A stretch of 64,000 nucleotides of DNA from Oscillatoria nigro-viridis PCC 7112 (GCF_000317475.1 NC_019729.1:5160501-5224500), one strand, 5' to 3'. Positions 35,448 through 44,480 are shown, counted from the stretch's first letter. Program-made: numbers and translations. Notes: generated from the sequence alone by a model not told the origin.

Positions 35448-36026
35448 TTAATTCCAAATTTTTGGCAAACTGAGCACAAACCCAGGTAAAACATTTTCCC
35501 CAGAAAGGGTGAGAGGAGATTGTAAAACTTCCACATCTTGACCGGGGCGATAAATTTCAACTTCGCGTTTTTTGCGGTTAATCAGCCAACCCAAACGGCA
35601 GCCATTTTCCATATATTCTTGCATTTTTTCCTGACTTTTTTTCAAACTGTCGCTGGGCGAGACTAATTCAATGACAAAATCGGGACAAAGCGGGATGAAT
35701 TTTTCTCTTTGTTCGGGCGTCAAAGCTGACCAGCGGGATTTTTCTACCCAGGAGACATCAGGAGAGCGATCGGCTTTATTGGGCAGAGTAAACCCTGTGG
35801 AGGAATCAAACACTTCTCCGAGTTCAGTTCGATCGTTCCACGTCCAGATTTGAGCATTCGCTGTTGAGTTGCTTTTTCCTGTTTCTCCTCCGGTTGGGGG
35901 CATGACAATTAATTCTCCGTTGGCGTTCCGTTCAAGTTTCAAGTCCGGGTTTGCTTCGCACAGTTGATAAAACTGTTCGGAAGTTAGTTTGATAATGGAA
36001 TTGAGGTTTAAGGTGATAGCAGTCAT
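35448..36026 (-). CDS. Uma2 family (DUF820) protein, tandem copy B
   Basis: This 192-residue paralogue of the neighbouring gene starts with the same MTAITLNLNSIIKLTSEQFY. It differs mainly in the middle (NSTANAQIWTWNDRTELGEV instead of NSKFNLQIGLWNEQTQLGEA) and keeps the catalytic-like CPDFVIELVSPSDSLKKSQEKM. Both copies read as intact. It is transcribed toward copy A, with a 16-bp-stem hairpin upstream at 36058-36097 that separates it from the protease genes. Confidence 0.88.
   Translation of the reverse strand: MTAITLNLNSIIKLTSEQFYQLCEANPDLKLERNANGELIVMPPTGGETGKSNSTANAQIWTWNDRTELGEVFDSSTGFTLPNKADRSPDVSWVEKSRWSALTPEQREKFIPLCPDFVIELVSPSDSLKKSQEKMQEYMENGCRLGWLINRKKREVEIYRPGQDVEVLQSPLTLSGENVLPGFVLSLPKIWN
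35488..35634. repeat. 147-bp perfect duplication, copy 2
   Basis: Partner of 34869-35015, lying 619 bp away in direct orientation, in the equivalent position of the second Uma2 gene. Confidence 0.88.
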
Positions 36027-36057
36027 TGTTATTTACCTGCTGTTTTTATAAACGACA

Positions 36058-36097
36058 TTAAGAAGTAAAAATGGGATAACTCATTTTTACTTCTTAA
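36058..36097. terminator. Hairpin downstream of protease-TPR gene A
   Basis: Arms TTAAGAAGTAAAAATG (36058-36073) and CATTTTTACTTCTTAA (36082-36097) are perfectly complementary with an 8-nt loop. It follows the stop codon at 36114 by 16 bp on the minus strand. The stem is A+T-rich and the T tract is weak, so terminator function is plausible but not certain. Confidence 0.65.
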
Positions 36098-36113
36098 TTC
36101 TTAACTTCTAATT

Positions 36114-37307
36114 CTACTGCAATTGTTTGATTCTGTTGAGCGCGTCTTGATAGGCACTCGTTCTGCCGCCTTGCTTGTAAAGTTCTGCTGCTTTTTGAAA
36201 GTCGGCAATTGCTTTCGGTTGGTTTTTTTGATCTAGGTAGGCTAGAGCCCTGTTGTAGTAGGCGTCGGCAAAACCGGGATTGGCTTCGATCGCGTTCGTG
36301 TATGCTTCAATAGGGTTTGGATAGCGGCCGTTGTCCAATGCGGGATCGAGTAGGGCGGCGTATAAAGTGCGGGCATTGCCGATATTAAAATACAATTCAG
36401 GGGTGTAGTTGGGCTTGAAAGCGAGTGCTTTGTTGAAATCGGCGATCGCGTCCAAAGCCTCTCCTCGATCTAACCGCGAAAGTCCTCGAAAATAAAAGGC
36501 TGGGGCGTCTTTTGGGTTGAGGGTGGATAGGGGAACTGCGGTGGGGCGAGAATTGTCTACTTTCAAATCGGATTTGTTCATTCCCGCCGCCGCCAGTTTC
36601 GCCATAAAAGTATTGATCGGAACTGCTGCATTAAATCCAGTTTTAATTGGGGCGACTTCGCCGGAACTGGTTTGCGCGAAACCGAATTCCCCTTGTCCGT
36701 GTAAACCGATGACTCGGCCGTCGGAGTCAAAAACTGGGCCGCCGCTCATGCCGCTCCAAGTTACGGCCTGATACCGCAAAGTGTAACCTTCCGGGCGGTT
36801 GCGCGGGCGGCTGGTAACGAGTCCGGGAGAGAGTTCTGGTTCTCGTTCGGCGCCGAAAAGTCCGCCGGTAGCGGGATAGCCGTAAACGAAGATTTGAGTG
36901 CCGATGACGGCTGTGTCGGAATCGGCGATCGTCGCGACTGGATATTCTTCGGGGCTTTCAAATTTGACTACGGCTAAATCCGCCTCTGTTTCGGCTGTTT
37001 GCAGCCCGGTGACAGAGGTTGCTTGATAGTTTTTGCCTGTGGAGGTGCGAACTGTGTATTTGAGATCGGGTTTTTCTACGACGTGGTTGACTGTTAAAAC
37101 TGTGTAAGTTTTGCCTGTTTTGGCAATAATTACCCCAGAACCGTCTCCGAGGGAACTGTTAATTTGTACTGTCAGCGGCCCGGCAATGTTGGCGACTTCT
37201 TGGGGAGTTTTGGCGATCGCACTTTGGCTGATGATTATGGTTAGGGCAGCCGTAGTCCCTGCTAGCAAGGTGGTCAAGGTGTCGTAACGGGAAAAATTTA
37301 CGTTCAT
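36114..37307 (-). CDS. Trypsin-like serine protease with TPR tail, copy A
   Basis: The 397-residue protein starts with a signal-peptide-like region (LAGTTAALTIIISQSAIAKT). A chymotrypsin/HtrA-fold protease domain follows, with the triad visible as VLTVNHVV (His), EADLAVVKF (Asp) and TWSGMSGGPVFDSDGRVIG (Ser). After about residue 260, TPR units appear (AFYFRGLSRLDRGEALDAIADFNKAL and ADAYYNRALAYLDQKNQPKAIADFQKAAELY). It probably acts in the periplasm or thylakoid lumen, with the TPRs for protein contacts. It is a tandem duplicate of the next gene, with roughly 85 % visible identity. Confidence 0.91.
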   Translation of the reverse strand: MNVNFSRYDTLTTLLAGTTAALTIIISQSAIAKTPQEVANIAGPLTVQINSSLGDGSGVIIAKTGKTYTVLTVNHVVEKPDLKYTVRTSTGKNYQATSVTGLQTAETEADLAVVKFESPEEYPVATIADSDTAVIGTQIFVYGYPATGGLFGAEREPELSPGLVTSRPRNRPEGYTLRYQAVTWSGMSGGPVFDSDGRVIGLHGQGEFGFAQTSSGEVAPIKTGFNAAVPINTFMAKLAAAGMNKSDLKVDNSRPTAVPLSTLNPKDAPAFYFRGLSRLDRGEALDAIADFNKALAFKPNYTPELYFNIGNARTLYAALLDPALDNGRYPNPIEAYTNAIEANPGFADAYYNRALAYLDQKNQPKAIADFQKAAELYKQGGRTSAYQDALNRIKQLQ

Positions 37308-37344
37308 GGTAGTTGCTGATTATATTAATTACCCTAGTTGGAAA

Positions 37345-37384
37345 TTCAAACATCAAAATGAATAGCTTCATTTTGATGTTTGAA
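37345..37384. terminator. Hairpin between protease copies
   Basis: Perfect 18-bp arms TTCAAACATCAAAATGAA (37345-37362) and its complement (37367-37384) are separated by 4 nt. It lies 16 bp after the stop codon of copy B on the minus strand and before copy A, in the same relative place as the hairpin after copy A. No strong T tract follows. Confidence 0.7.
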
Positions 37385-37400
37385 CTCTTAAATGCTAAGT

Positions 37401-38579
37401 TTATTGCAACTGTTTGATTCTGTTGAGCGCGTCTTGATAGGCACTCGTTCTGCCGCCTTGCTTGTAAAGTTCTGCTGCTTTTTGAAAGTCGGCAATTGCT
37501 TTCGGTTGGTTTTTGTTGTCCAGGTAAGCTAAAGCTCGGTTGTAGTAAGCGTCGGCAAAACCGGGATTGGCTTCGATCGCCTGCGTGTATGCTTGAATAG
37601 CGCTGGGCGCGCGGGTTGTCTCGATGCTGGCGATCAGAGTGCGGGCATTGCCAATGTTGAAGTACAATTCGGGAGTGTAGTTGGGCTTGAAAGTGAGTGC
37701 TTTGTTGAAATCCTCGATCGCCCCCGAAGGATTGTCTTGATCTAACCGCGAAAGTCCTCGAAAATAATAAGCTTGGGCGTCTTGCGGATTGGCGGTGGAT
37801 ACCGGGCCGCTGCTTGCGGGAGTATTGTCTACTTTCAACTCGGATTTGTTTATTCCCGCCGCCACCAGCTTGGCGATAAATGTATTGATGGGAACTGCTG
37901 CGTTAAATCCGGTTTTAATCGGGGCGACTTCGCCGGAACTGGTTTGGGCGAAACCGAATTCGCCTTGTCCGTGTAAACCGATGACTCGGGCTTCGGAGTC
38001 AAAAACTGGGCCGCCGCTCATGCCGCTCCAAGTTACGGCTTGATACCGCAAAGTGTAACCTTCCGGGCGTTTGCCAGGGCGGCTGGTAACGAGTCCGGGA
38101 GAGAGTTCTGGTTCTCGTTCGGCGCCGAAAAGTCCGCCCGTAGCGGGATAGCCGTAAACGAAGATTTGAGTGCCGATGACGGCGAGATCGGAATCGGCGA
38201 TCGTCGCGACTGGATAGTCTTCTGGGCTTTCAAATTTGACTACGGCTAAATCCGGGTCTGTTTCGGCGATTTGCAAGCGGGTGACGGAGGTTGCTTGATA
38301 GTTTTTGCCGATCGACGTGCGAACTGTGTATTTCACGTCTGCTTTTTCTACGACGTGATTGACTGTTAAAACTGTGTAAGTTTTGCCTTTTTTGGCAATA
38401 ATTACCCCAGAACCGTCTCCGAGGGAACTGTTAATTTGTACTGTCAGCGGCCCGGCAATGCTGGCGACTTCTTGGGGGGTTTTGGCGATCGCGGGTTGGT
38501 TGATGACTATGGTTAAGGCTGCGGTAGTTCCTGCTAGCAGGGTGGTTAAGGTGTCGTAGCGAGAAAAATTTATATTCAT
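37401..38579 (-). CDS. Trypsin-like serine protease with TPR tail, copy B
   Basis: This 392-residue paralogue of the preceding entry has the same layout: signal region, triad (VLTVNHVV, PDLAVVKF, SGMSGGPVFDSEA) and TPR tail ending AAELYKQGGRTSAYQDALNR. The linker and the middle TPR differ most (SSGPVSTANPQDAQAYYFRG, IASIETTRAPSAIQAYTQ). Both copies keep all three catalytic residues. The upstream 235 bp up to the toxin gene may hold the promoter for both copies. Confidence 0.91.
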   Translation of the reverse strand: MNINFSRYDTLTTLLAGTTAALTIVINQPAIAKTPQEVASIAGPLTVQINSSLGDGSGVIIAKKGKTYTVLTVNHVVEKADVKYTVRTSIGKNYQATSVTRLQIAETDPDLAVVKFESPEDYPVATIADSDLAVIGTQIFVYGYPATGGLFGAEREPELSPGLVTSRPGKRPEGYTLRYQAVTWSGMSGGPVFDSEARVIGLHGQGEFGFAQTSSGEVAPIKTGFNAAVPINTFIAKLVAAGINKSELKVDNTPASSGPVSTANPQDAQAYYFRGLSRLDQDNPSGAIEDFNKALTFKPNYTPELYFNIGNARTLIASIETTRAPSAIQAYTQAIEANPGFADAYYNRALAYLDNKNQPKAIADFQKAAELYKQGGRTSAYQDALNRIKQLQ

Positions 38580-38814
38580 GGCTATTGCTAATTTGTAGTT
38601 GGGTAGCGGGATTTGCGGGAGAAAGGGCGATCGGCGGTTTGTGCTATTTTCTGTTTAGTTTTATTACTGATTTGACGCAAAGGAGCTCGGCTTTGTTCTT
38701 TAATGATGATAATTTTACTGGCTTTTTTGTTCCGCGATTCCCTTTTTCACTGTATGGTTCGCACTGCATACCTTAATTAATCCTCATGCAGGCTGCCCAA
38801 CTTACTTATTAAAA

Positions 38815-39201
38815 CTAAACAATACATGACTCGAACTCGGTGCTTAATTCTTCCTTAGTCATCGTTCCCCGTGCGACTCGCATGACTAAATCATATGCTC
38901 GATCGTCCGTCAAATTCAGAGTGCAACCGTTCAAACGCAAAAAGGTATCTGTCACGGCAAAAGCCGTTCGTTTATTGCCGTCAATCAAGGGATGATTCAT
39001 GGCTATGTGATAGAGATAGGCGGCAGCTTGTTCGCTAATCGTTGAATGCAAAAATTGACCCCCAAAAGTTGCTTGCGGTTGAGCCAAAGCCGACTCTAAC
39101 AAGCTTTCATCTCTGACGCCGGGAGTGCCGCCAAATCTTTCTATCTGTCTGGCGTGGATACTTAAAACCATACTTTTGCTGACAAAATTAGGAGTTGGCA
39201 A
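38815..39201 (-). CDS. doc: Doc-type Fic toxin
   Basis: The 128-residue protein matches Doc (death on curing) toxins: LSIHARQIERFGGTPGVRDE, LLESALAQPQATFGGQ, AAAYLYHIAMNHPLIDGNKRTAFAVTDTFLRLNG. The Fic-like motif HPLIDGNKR is intact; in Doc this enzyme phosphorylates EF-Tu and stops translation. The frame opens with TTG at 39201, overlapping the antitoxin stop by 14 bp; the first ATG is at 39171 (MVLSIHARQI). Overlap with the antitoxin favours the TTG start by translational coupling, but this is not proven. Confidence 0.9.
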   Translation of the reverse strand: MPTPNFVSKSMVLSIHARQIERFGGTPGVRDESLLESALAQPQATFGGQFLHSTISEQAAAYLYHIAMNHPLIDGNKRTAFAVTDTFLRLNGCTLNLTDDRAYDLVMRVARGTMTKEELSTEFESCIV

Positions 39202-39379
39202 GGCGACGGTAAACCTCCTTTCTTTCCCGTTCTGAATCTAGATATGCCTGCCATGCTTTGGCTTCTAGTTTTTGTTGTTCTTCTTCAGTTTTTAAGGAAC
39301 GGACAAATTCAAGCACTTTCAGCAGCAAGGGTTCTGGTACTTGGTCGAGTTCTTGAAGAAGTTGGTCTTTTGCGGTCAT
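39188..39379 (-). CDS. Putative antitoxin of the Doc pair
   Basis: A 63-residue acidic/basic helical protein (MTAKDQLLQELDQVPEPLLL then KVLEFVRSLKTEEEQQKLEA) ends ERERKEVYRRLANS. It has the look of DUF2281-like or other small antitoxins rather than the classical Phd. It is preceded by a strong ribosome-binding site AGGAGG (39388-39393) and overlaps the toxin gene by 14 bp, the usual order for type II pairs. A DNA-binding domain is not obvious. Confidence 0.78.
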   Translation of the reverse strand: MTAKDQLLQELDQVPEPLLLKVLEFVRSLKTEEEQQKLEAKAWQAYLDSERERKEVYRRLANS

Positions 39380-39387
39380 GTTTCTTT

Positions 39388-39393
39388 CCTCCT
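39388..39393 (-). promoter_or_regulatory. Ribosome-binding site of antitoxin gene
   Basis: AGGAGG lies 8 nt before the ATG at 39379, one of the strongest Shine-Dalgarno sequences in the window. It fits high antitoxin translation relative to the toxin, which has no such site. Confidence 0.8.
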
Positions 39394-39411
39394 AATGAGC
39401 GTACAACTATT

Positions 39412-40998
39412 TTACAACCTCGCTTGTGTCCATTCAACGATCGCCTCAGTCAATCCATCTAAGGTGTATTCTTTGGCTTCCACATCTAACTTACCCAATA
39501 ATTTCTGACAGCTTTTGGAAGTTTCCGGGCCGATGGATGCGATGCAAACGTTTTCCAACCAATCCTTAGACAGCGACAATTCGGGGATTTTTTCTATAAG
39601 ATTGCAGAAGTTATGTACGGTTTTGGAACTGGCAAATGTTATGATATTTACGGCTTGATTTTGGAGTGCAGAGAGGGCGATCGGATCGATTGTTTCGGGA
39701 CAGCAAGATTGGTAAGCTGGCACTTCTATTACTTGCGCTCCTTTGGCGGTGAATTCTTTAACTAAAACTTCTCTGCCGCCGCTTTCTACTCTCGGAAATA
39801 GGATTTTGCAGTTTGTAGGGGCGGTGCCCCCGTGCCCGCCCTGCCAGGGGAAGTTCTCGACTAGGGAATCGGCGACAAAGTTGGGGGGAATAAAGTCTGG
39901 TTGTAGAGAGTGCGATCGCAAACTTTCTGCTGTTTTTTTCCCGACAACTGCGATTTTAATACCAAACAAGCTGCGGGCGTCTTTGCCTTTTGCTTGTAAT
40001 CGTTGAAAAAAGCAGTCTACAGCGTTGTGGGAAGTGAGAATTAACCAGTGAAAGCTTGACAATTGTGCGATCGCACTGTCTAATGGTTCCCAACTCGAAG
40101 GTGGCCCAATTACCAAGGCGGGCATTTCGATCGCGCGAGCTCCTTGTTGCTGGAGTCGATCGCTAAATTCAGCCGACTGAGAAGCCGATCGGGTGACTAA
40201 AATTGTTTGTCCTGCTAGCGGCAATTGGCTGTTATTAGTGGTGACTGGTGTATCGATCATATTTGTGCTTTTTGGATGGATTAAATATTCGCGCAATCTA
40301 ACTACTTCCCCAATTACGATCGCGCAAGGCGATAGAGATTGACCTGCTGTTTGCTGTACAATATTTGAGAGAGTGCCCAGCCAAATTTGCTGTTCGGGGC
40401 GGCCGCAATCTCGGATAATGGCGATCGGAGTTTCGGGCGATCGTCCGTGTTTTTGCAATTGCCAAATTATGTCGCTTAAATTGCGCCCTCCCATCAATAT
40501 TACCAAAGTTTCTATCTGCACTAATGCTTCCCATTCCAAAGCATCGGGTTCATGGGCGCTCATCACTGCAAAACAGCGACTCATTACCGGATCTGTGAGG
40601 GGAATTCCTGCTAGTAAAGGTGCGGCTAAGGCGGAGGAGATTCCGGGTATTACTTCAAAGTCGCAGCCCGCTGTGATTAAGGCTTGAATTTCGGAACTAG
40701 AACGACCAAAAATAAACGGATCGCCGCTTTTTAAGCGGATTACTTGTTTTCCTAGTTTGCAATGTTCTACCAGCAAACGGTTAATTTCTTGCTGCTGGGT
40801 GGAAGGTTTGCCGCCGCGTTTCCCGACTTCGATTTTCCGACAAGTTGCTGGGATTAATTCGAGTTGCGGGATGTCGATGAGAGCATCGTAGATTAAGACT
40901 TCGGCTTGGGATAGCAGTTTGTGCGATCGCACTGTCATCAAGTTACAATCTCCGGGCCCTGCACCGACTAGATAAACTTTCCCTTTGTGGTTTTTCAC
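39412..40998 (-). CDS. cobA-hemD: Uroporphyrinogen-III methyltransferase / uroporphyrinogen-III synthase fusion
   Basis: The N-terminal ~245 residues are SUMT: GKVYLVGAGPGDCNLMTVRS, RLKSGDPFIFGRSSSEIQAL, VIPGISSALAAPLLAGIPLTD. It methylates uroporphyrinogen III toward precorrin-2 (sirohaem/cobalamin). The rest is HemD, which closes hydroxymethylbilane (TILVTRSASQSAEFSDRLQQ, LTSHNAVDCFFQRL, ITFASSKTVHNFCN). I chose GTG at 40998 because AGGAGG precedes it by 4 nt and the family begins with KGKVYLVGAG. An upstream GTG at 41058 lies in repeat DNA. A dispersed 30-nt repeat is inserted in frame in HemD, giving QGGHGGTAPTN. Confidence 0.94.
   Translation of the reverse strand: MKNHKGKVYLVGAGPGDCNLMTVRSHKLLSQAEVLIYDALIDIPQLELIPATCRKIEVGKRGGKPSTQQQEINRLLVEHCKLGKQVIRLKSGDPFIFGRSSSEIQALITAGCDFEVIPGISSALAAPLLAGIPLTDPVMSRCFAVMSAHEPDALEWEALVQIETLVILMGGRNLSDIIWQLQKHGRSPETPIAIIRDCGRPEQQIWLGTLSNIVQQTAGQSLSPCAIVIGEVVRLREYLIHPKSTNMIDTPVTTNNSQLPLAGQTILVTRSASQSAEFSDRLQQQGARAIEMPALVIGPPSSWEPLDSAIAQLSSFHWLILTSHNAVDCFFQRLQAKGKDARSLFGIKIAVVGKKTAESLRSHSLQPDFIPPNFVADSLVENFPWQGGHGGTAPTNCKILFPRVESGGREVLVKEFTAKGAQVIEVPAYQSCCPETIDPIALSALQNQAVNIITFASSKTVHNFCNLIEKIPELSLSKDWLENVCIASIGPETSKSCQKLLGKLDVEAKEYTLDGLTEAIVEWTQARL
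39813..39842. repeat. 30-nt dispersed repeat inside hemD part
   Basis: The stretch begins TTGTAGGGGCGGTGCCCCCG and ends TGCCCGCCCT. It matches 45741-45770 with a single difference at its sixth base. Here, on the coding strand, it is read as GGHGGTAPT. Confidence 0.9.
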
Positions 40999-41002
40999 AA
41001 TT

Positions 41003-41008
41003 CCTCCT
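41003..41008 (-). promoter_or_regulatory. Ribosome-binding site fixing the cobA-hemD start
   Basis: AGGAGG, then AATT, then GTG at 40998. This decides the start in favour of 40998 over the in-frame GTG at 41058, whose upstream DNA is a repeat hairpin. Confidence 0.8.
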
Positions 41009-41100
41009 CGATCGTCTCCATAGTATAGTTTTATGAATATTGCGGTGCTTCGGCGCACCCTACCCTGCCCTATAATTTAATCAGACTTTTCAAGCAGCCT

Positions 41101-41163
41101 GTAGGGGCGGGTTCACCCATCGCCCTCAACGGTGCAAACAGGTTAAATAAACCCGCCCCCACC
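41101..41163. repeat. GTAGGGGCGGGTT inverted repeat
   Basis: GTAGGGGCGGGTTCACCC at the left and AATAAACCCGCCCCCACCC at the right form imperfect arms. It ends 7 bp before the ATG at 41171 and could influence transcription or translation of the glycosyltransferase gene. Confidence 0.75.
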
Positions 41164-41170
41164 CAACGAG

Positions 41171-44100
41171 ATGCACCCGTTACTATTTATGCAGATTATC
41201 ATCATCACGGCCGCCGATGCAAATTACTTTGAATTAGTGCGAGGCACTATTTTATCGGTGCGGGAAAAACCAGAGGGTGAAAATGTGGCGATCGGCTTTT
41301 TCGATCTCGGCTGCACTCCCGAACAGTTGCAGTGGCTGGAAACACAAGTTAATATCATTCAAAAGCCCGATTGGGACTTTGACTTTCCTGGCAGAAATGA
41401 ATCTCCCGAACATTTAAAAGGACTATTAGTTAGACCTTGTTTGCGAAAATACTTTCCCAATTTTGATATATACCTTTGGATAGATGCAGATGCTTGGGTT
41501 CAAGACTGGAGAGCAATTAATTTGTTGGTTGAAGGAGCATCGCGCCGGGGACTGGCAATTGTTCCCGAAGTTCACAGGGCAAGCTTGCAGCAGTACGGGC
41601 AACTTCCTCAGTTTTGGCAGTGGGTTTATCAACAATATGAAGCTAACTTTGGTGAAGAAATTGCTAAGAAATTCTACAGTTATCCGATATTAAATGCCGG
41701 AGTTTTCGCACTCCGAAAAGATGCTTTGCATTGGGAAATATGGGCTGAAAAACTAGATCGAGGATTGCAAAAATCCGGCTGTGTCATGACAGATCAATTT
41801 GCCCTCAACCTCGCTGTTTACAGTGGCGAATTGTTCAATCTGACTGAAATGCTCCCAGCTTGGTGCAATTGGATATTCAACGGTTTTCCGGTTTGGGACA
41901 AGCAGCGAGGCTGTTTTGTGGAGCCGTACTTGCCGCAGGAGGCGATCGGCATTTTGCATTTAGCCGGCCGCCAGCAGTTTGACCGAGTACAATTGATGGC
42001 AACTGACGGCGATATACTGGAAATTAGCGTCCGTTATCAACCTAAAAAACAGGAAGCAATACAAATAATTCAAAAACCAAAAATGACTTACCAACAACCT
42101 GAAATTAGCAAAAATAATTTATTACAACCAGGCGATTATGTTTCCCCAGGGTTCCAAATAATTATACCTGACTCCTATTTCCCCAATATGATTATTGCCG
42201 ATCCAAATGCAAGTAACTGGCCTTACTTGCGCCGGGAAATTCCGCATAATTGGTATGCAGATAAGCGCTATCCATTCATCGGGTTTTTGAATCGCGACGA
42301 AGCGCACATCCTTTACAATACAGCCCTGCAATTCAAAGGTAAAAAAGCCTTAGAAATTGGCTGCTGGCTAGGGTGGTCTGCCTGTCACTTAGCCCTCGCC
42401 GGAGTTGAGTTAGATGTCGTCGATCCGCTGTTAGAAAGAGAAGACATCAGACAAAGCGTAATCGACTCAATTCAAGGTGCTCTAAATGCGTCTGGCGTTC
42501 AAACATCAGTCGAGCTAATCCCCGGCTACAGCCCCCAAAGAGTAGAAGAATTTTCCGCTCAATTTAACCGCAAATGGTCGTTAATTTTTATTGACGGAGA
42601 ACACGGAGGTGATGGGCCATTAAATGATGCTATTGTTTGCGAAAAATTGGCTGAGGAAGATGCAATAATTTTATTTCACGATTTAACTGCTCCCGATGTG
42701 GAGCGAGGTTTAGATTACTTGAAGCAAAGGGGATGGCAAACGGTAGTATATCAAACAATGCAAATTATGGGGGCTGCTTGGCGGGGCAATGTCGAGCCAG
42801 TAAAACATCGACCAGATCCCAATATTTTCTGGCAGTTGCCAGCACATTTGCACGGTTACAATATTAGCAGTTTAGAGACCGTTAATTCTCAAACACGCAG
42901 CCAAACCAATCAAAACCAACAGTCATATTATACAAGAAATTTTTACCAATTAATCGGAGAAGGAACTCGCAGTTCTGCTAGAGAAATTATTCCCCTGCTG
43001 TTAGACTTGCTGCAACCCATTTTACCTAAAAGTGTGGTGGATGTGGGCTGCGGTACGGGAAGTTGGTTAGCGGCTTTTCAGAAGTTGGGAATTGCCGACT
43101 GTTTGGGAATAGATGGCGATTATGTCGATCGCACTCTATTACAAATTCCTTTAAATCAGTTCCAATCCGCCGATTTAAAGCAACCCCTGGAAATAAACAG
43201 AAAGTTTGACTTAGCAATTTCCCTAGAAGTTGCGGAACATTTGCCGGCTACCTGTGCCGAAAACTTTGTTAATTCTCTCACTCAACTAGCACCATTGATT
43301 CTGTTTTCTGCTGCGATACCATTTCAAGGAGGCGTCGAACACGTTAACGAACAGTGGCCACAATATTGGGTTTATTACTTTCAGAAAAAGGGTTATGCAG
43401 TTATTGACTGCCTGAGAAAAAAAATATGGAACAATGACAAAGTAGAGCCTTGGTACGCTCAGAATATCTTGATTTTTGTTAAACAAGAATACTTGTCGGG
43501 ATATCCGAGGTTAGTAAATGAGTATCAACATACCGATATGAATCAATTAGCGATCGTCCATCCCAAAATTTATTTCTACAGCTTGCAAGCTGCTAAAAAA
43601 TCCGCAGATAATTTACAATCAGAAAGTGTCAAACAAGTTTCAGCATCGCCACAATTGGCAGATCGACCTTTGGTATCTGTGATTATTCCCTGCTACAATC
43701 AATCTCATTTTTTGCTGGAAGCAGTAACTAGCGTGATTAACCAAACTTACAAAAATTGGGAAATTATCATTGTCAATGACGGCAGCTTAGATACTACCAG
43801 TACAGTAGCAAAAAATGCGATTGCAGTAAATCCCCAGCATCAAATTAGGCTAATAGAGCAAGCTAATCAAGGGATATCAATGGCTAGAAATACCGGCATA
43901 GCGGCAGCAAACGGCCAATACATAATGCCCTTAGATGCCGATGATATCTTAGCTCCAAATGCCTTGATTTGTCTTTTAGAAATATGTCTAAAATCCAAAG
44001 TACCTTGCATAGCATTTGGTTCTTATAAACTTTTTGGCGGGAATGAAAATCACACAATACCCAGTTATGATTTATATTCACCAAAAAATATCAAACAATC

Positions 44101-44407
44101 TAATATGATTTGCACGTCTTCATTGTATCACAAATCAGTTTGGAATTTGGTCAACGGTTACAAAGCAGAGATGAAAGAAGGTTATGAGGATTGGGAATTT
44201 TGGGTTAATTGTCACAAACATAGCATTCCTTTTTTGGGAACGAGAGAAATAGTTCTTAATTATCGTAGCGTTCATGGTTCTAGGAATGAAAATGCTCAAA
44301 GTTACCATCATAAATTGGTAGCACAAATTGTTTCTTACAATCCCGAACTATACGATATTGAAAGTGTCAACAGTGCTAACAAACTATTGGAATCAATCGC
44401 GAATTAA
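41171..44407 (+). CDS. Multi-domain glycosyltransferase / methyltransferase fusion
   Basis: The 1078-residue protein joins four parts. Residues ~7-270 look like a glycosyltransferase with a DxD-type IYLWIDADAWVQDW and LNAGVFALRKD (GT8-like). About 375-560 is a class I methyltransferase with ALEIGCWLGWSACHLALAG and LIFIDGEHGGDGPLND. About 590-775 is a second SAM methyltransferase (VVDVGCGTGSWLAAFQKLG, FDLAISLEVAEHLP). About 830-1060 is a GT2 domain (PLVSVIIPCYNQSHFLLEAV, IIIVNDGSLDTT, MPLDADDILAPNAL, EGYEDWEFW). It would build and methylate a glycan. It faces the giant TPR-glycosyltransferase gene, 73 bp away tail to tail. The start may instead be ATG 41189 (MQIIIITA). Confidence 0.9.
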   Translation: MHPLLFMQIIIITAADANYFELVRGTILSVREKPEGENVAIGFFDLGCTPEQLQWLETQVNIIQKPDWDFDFPGRNESPEHLKGLLVRPCLRKYFPNFDIYLWIDADAWVQDWRAINLLVEGASRRGLAIVPEVHRASLQQYGQLPQFWQWVYQQYEANFGEEIAKKFYSYPILNAGVFALRKDALHWEIWAEKLDRGLQKSGCVMTDQFALNLAVYSGELFNLTEMLPAWCNWIFNGFPVWDKQRGCFVEPYLPQEAIGILHLAGRQQFDRVQLMATDGDILEISVRYQPKKQEAIQIIQKPKMTYQQPEISKNNLLQPGDYVSPGFQIIIPDSYFPNMIIADPNASNWPYLRREIPHNWYADKRYPFIGFLNRDEAHILYNTALQFKGKKALEIGCWLGWSACHLALAGVELDVVDPLLEREDIRQSVIDSIQGALNASGVQTSVELIPGYSPQRVEEFSAQFNRKWSLIFIDGEHGGDGPLNDAIVCEKLAEEDAIILFHDLTAPDVERGLDYLKQRGWQTVVYQTMQIMGAAWRGNVEPVKHRPDPNIFWQLPAHLHGYNISSLETVNSQTRSQTNQNQQSYYTRNFYQLIGEGTRSSAREIIPLLLDLLQPILPKSVVDVGCGTGSWLAAFQKLGIADCLGIDGDYVDRTLLQIPLNQFQSADLKQPLEINRKFDLAISLEVAEHLPATCAENFVNSLTQLAPLILFSAAIPFQGGVEHVNEQWPQYWVYYFQKKGYAVIDCLRKKIWNNDKVEPWYAQNILIFVKQEYLSGYPRLVNEYQHTDMNQLAIVHPKIYFYSLQAAKKSADNLQSESVKQVSASPQLADRPLVSVIIPCYNQSHFLLEAVTSVINQTYKNWEIIIVNDGSLDTTSTVAKNAIAVNPQHQIRLIEQANQGISMARNTGIAAANGQYIMPLDADDILAPNALICLLEICLKSKVPCIAFGSYKLFGGNENHTIPSYDLYSPKNIKQSNMICTSSLYHKSVWNLVNGYKAEMKEGYEDWEFWVNCHKHSIPFLGTREIVLNYRSVHGSRNENAQSYHHKLVAQIVSYNPELYDIESVNSANKLLESIAN

Positions 44408-44480
44408 TCTTTTTTATAAGAACTAAAGTCTTTACTACGAAAAATTATCTGAAAGTTTTTAGTCAGGACTTGAGTGTTAT

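Noticed and set aside
40999..41058. Longer cobA-hemD start at GTG 41058
   Set aside because: The upstream bases are a GC-rich repeat hairpin, while AGGAGG precedes GTG 40998.
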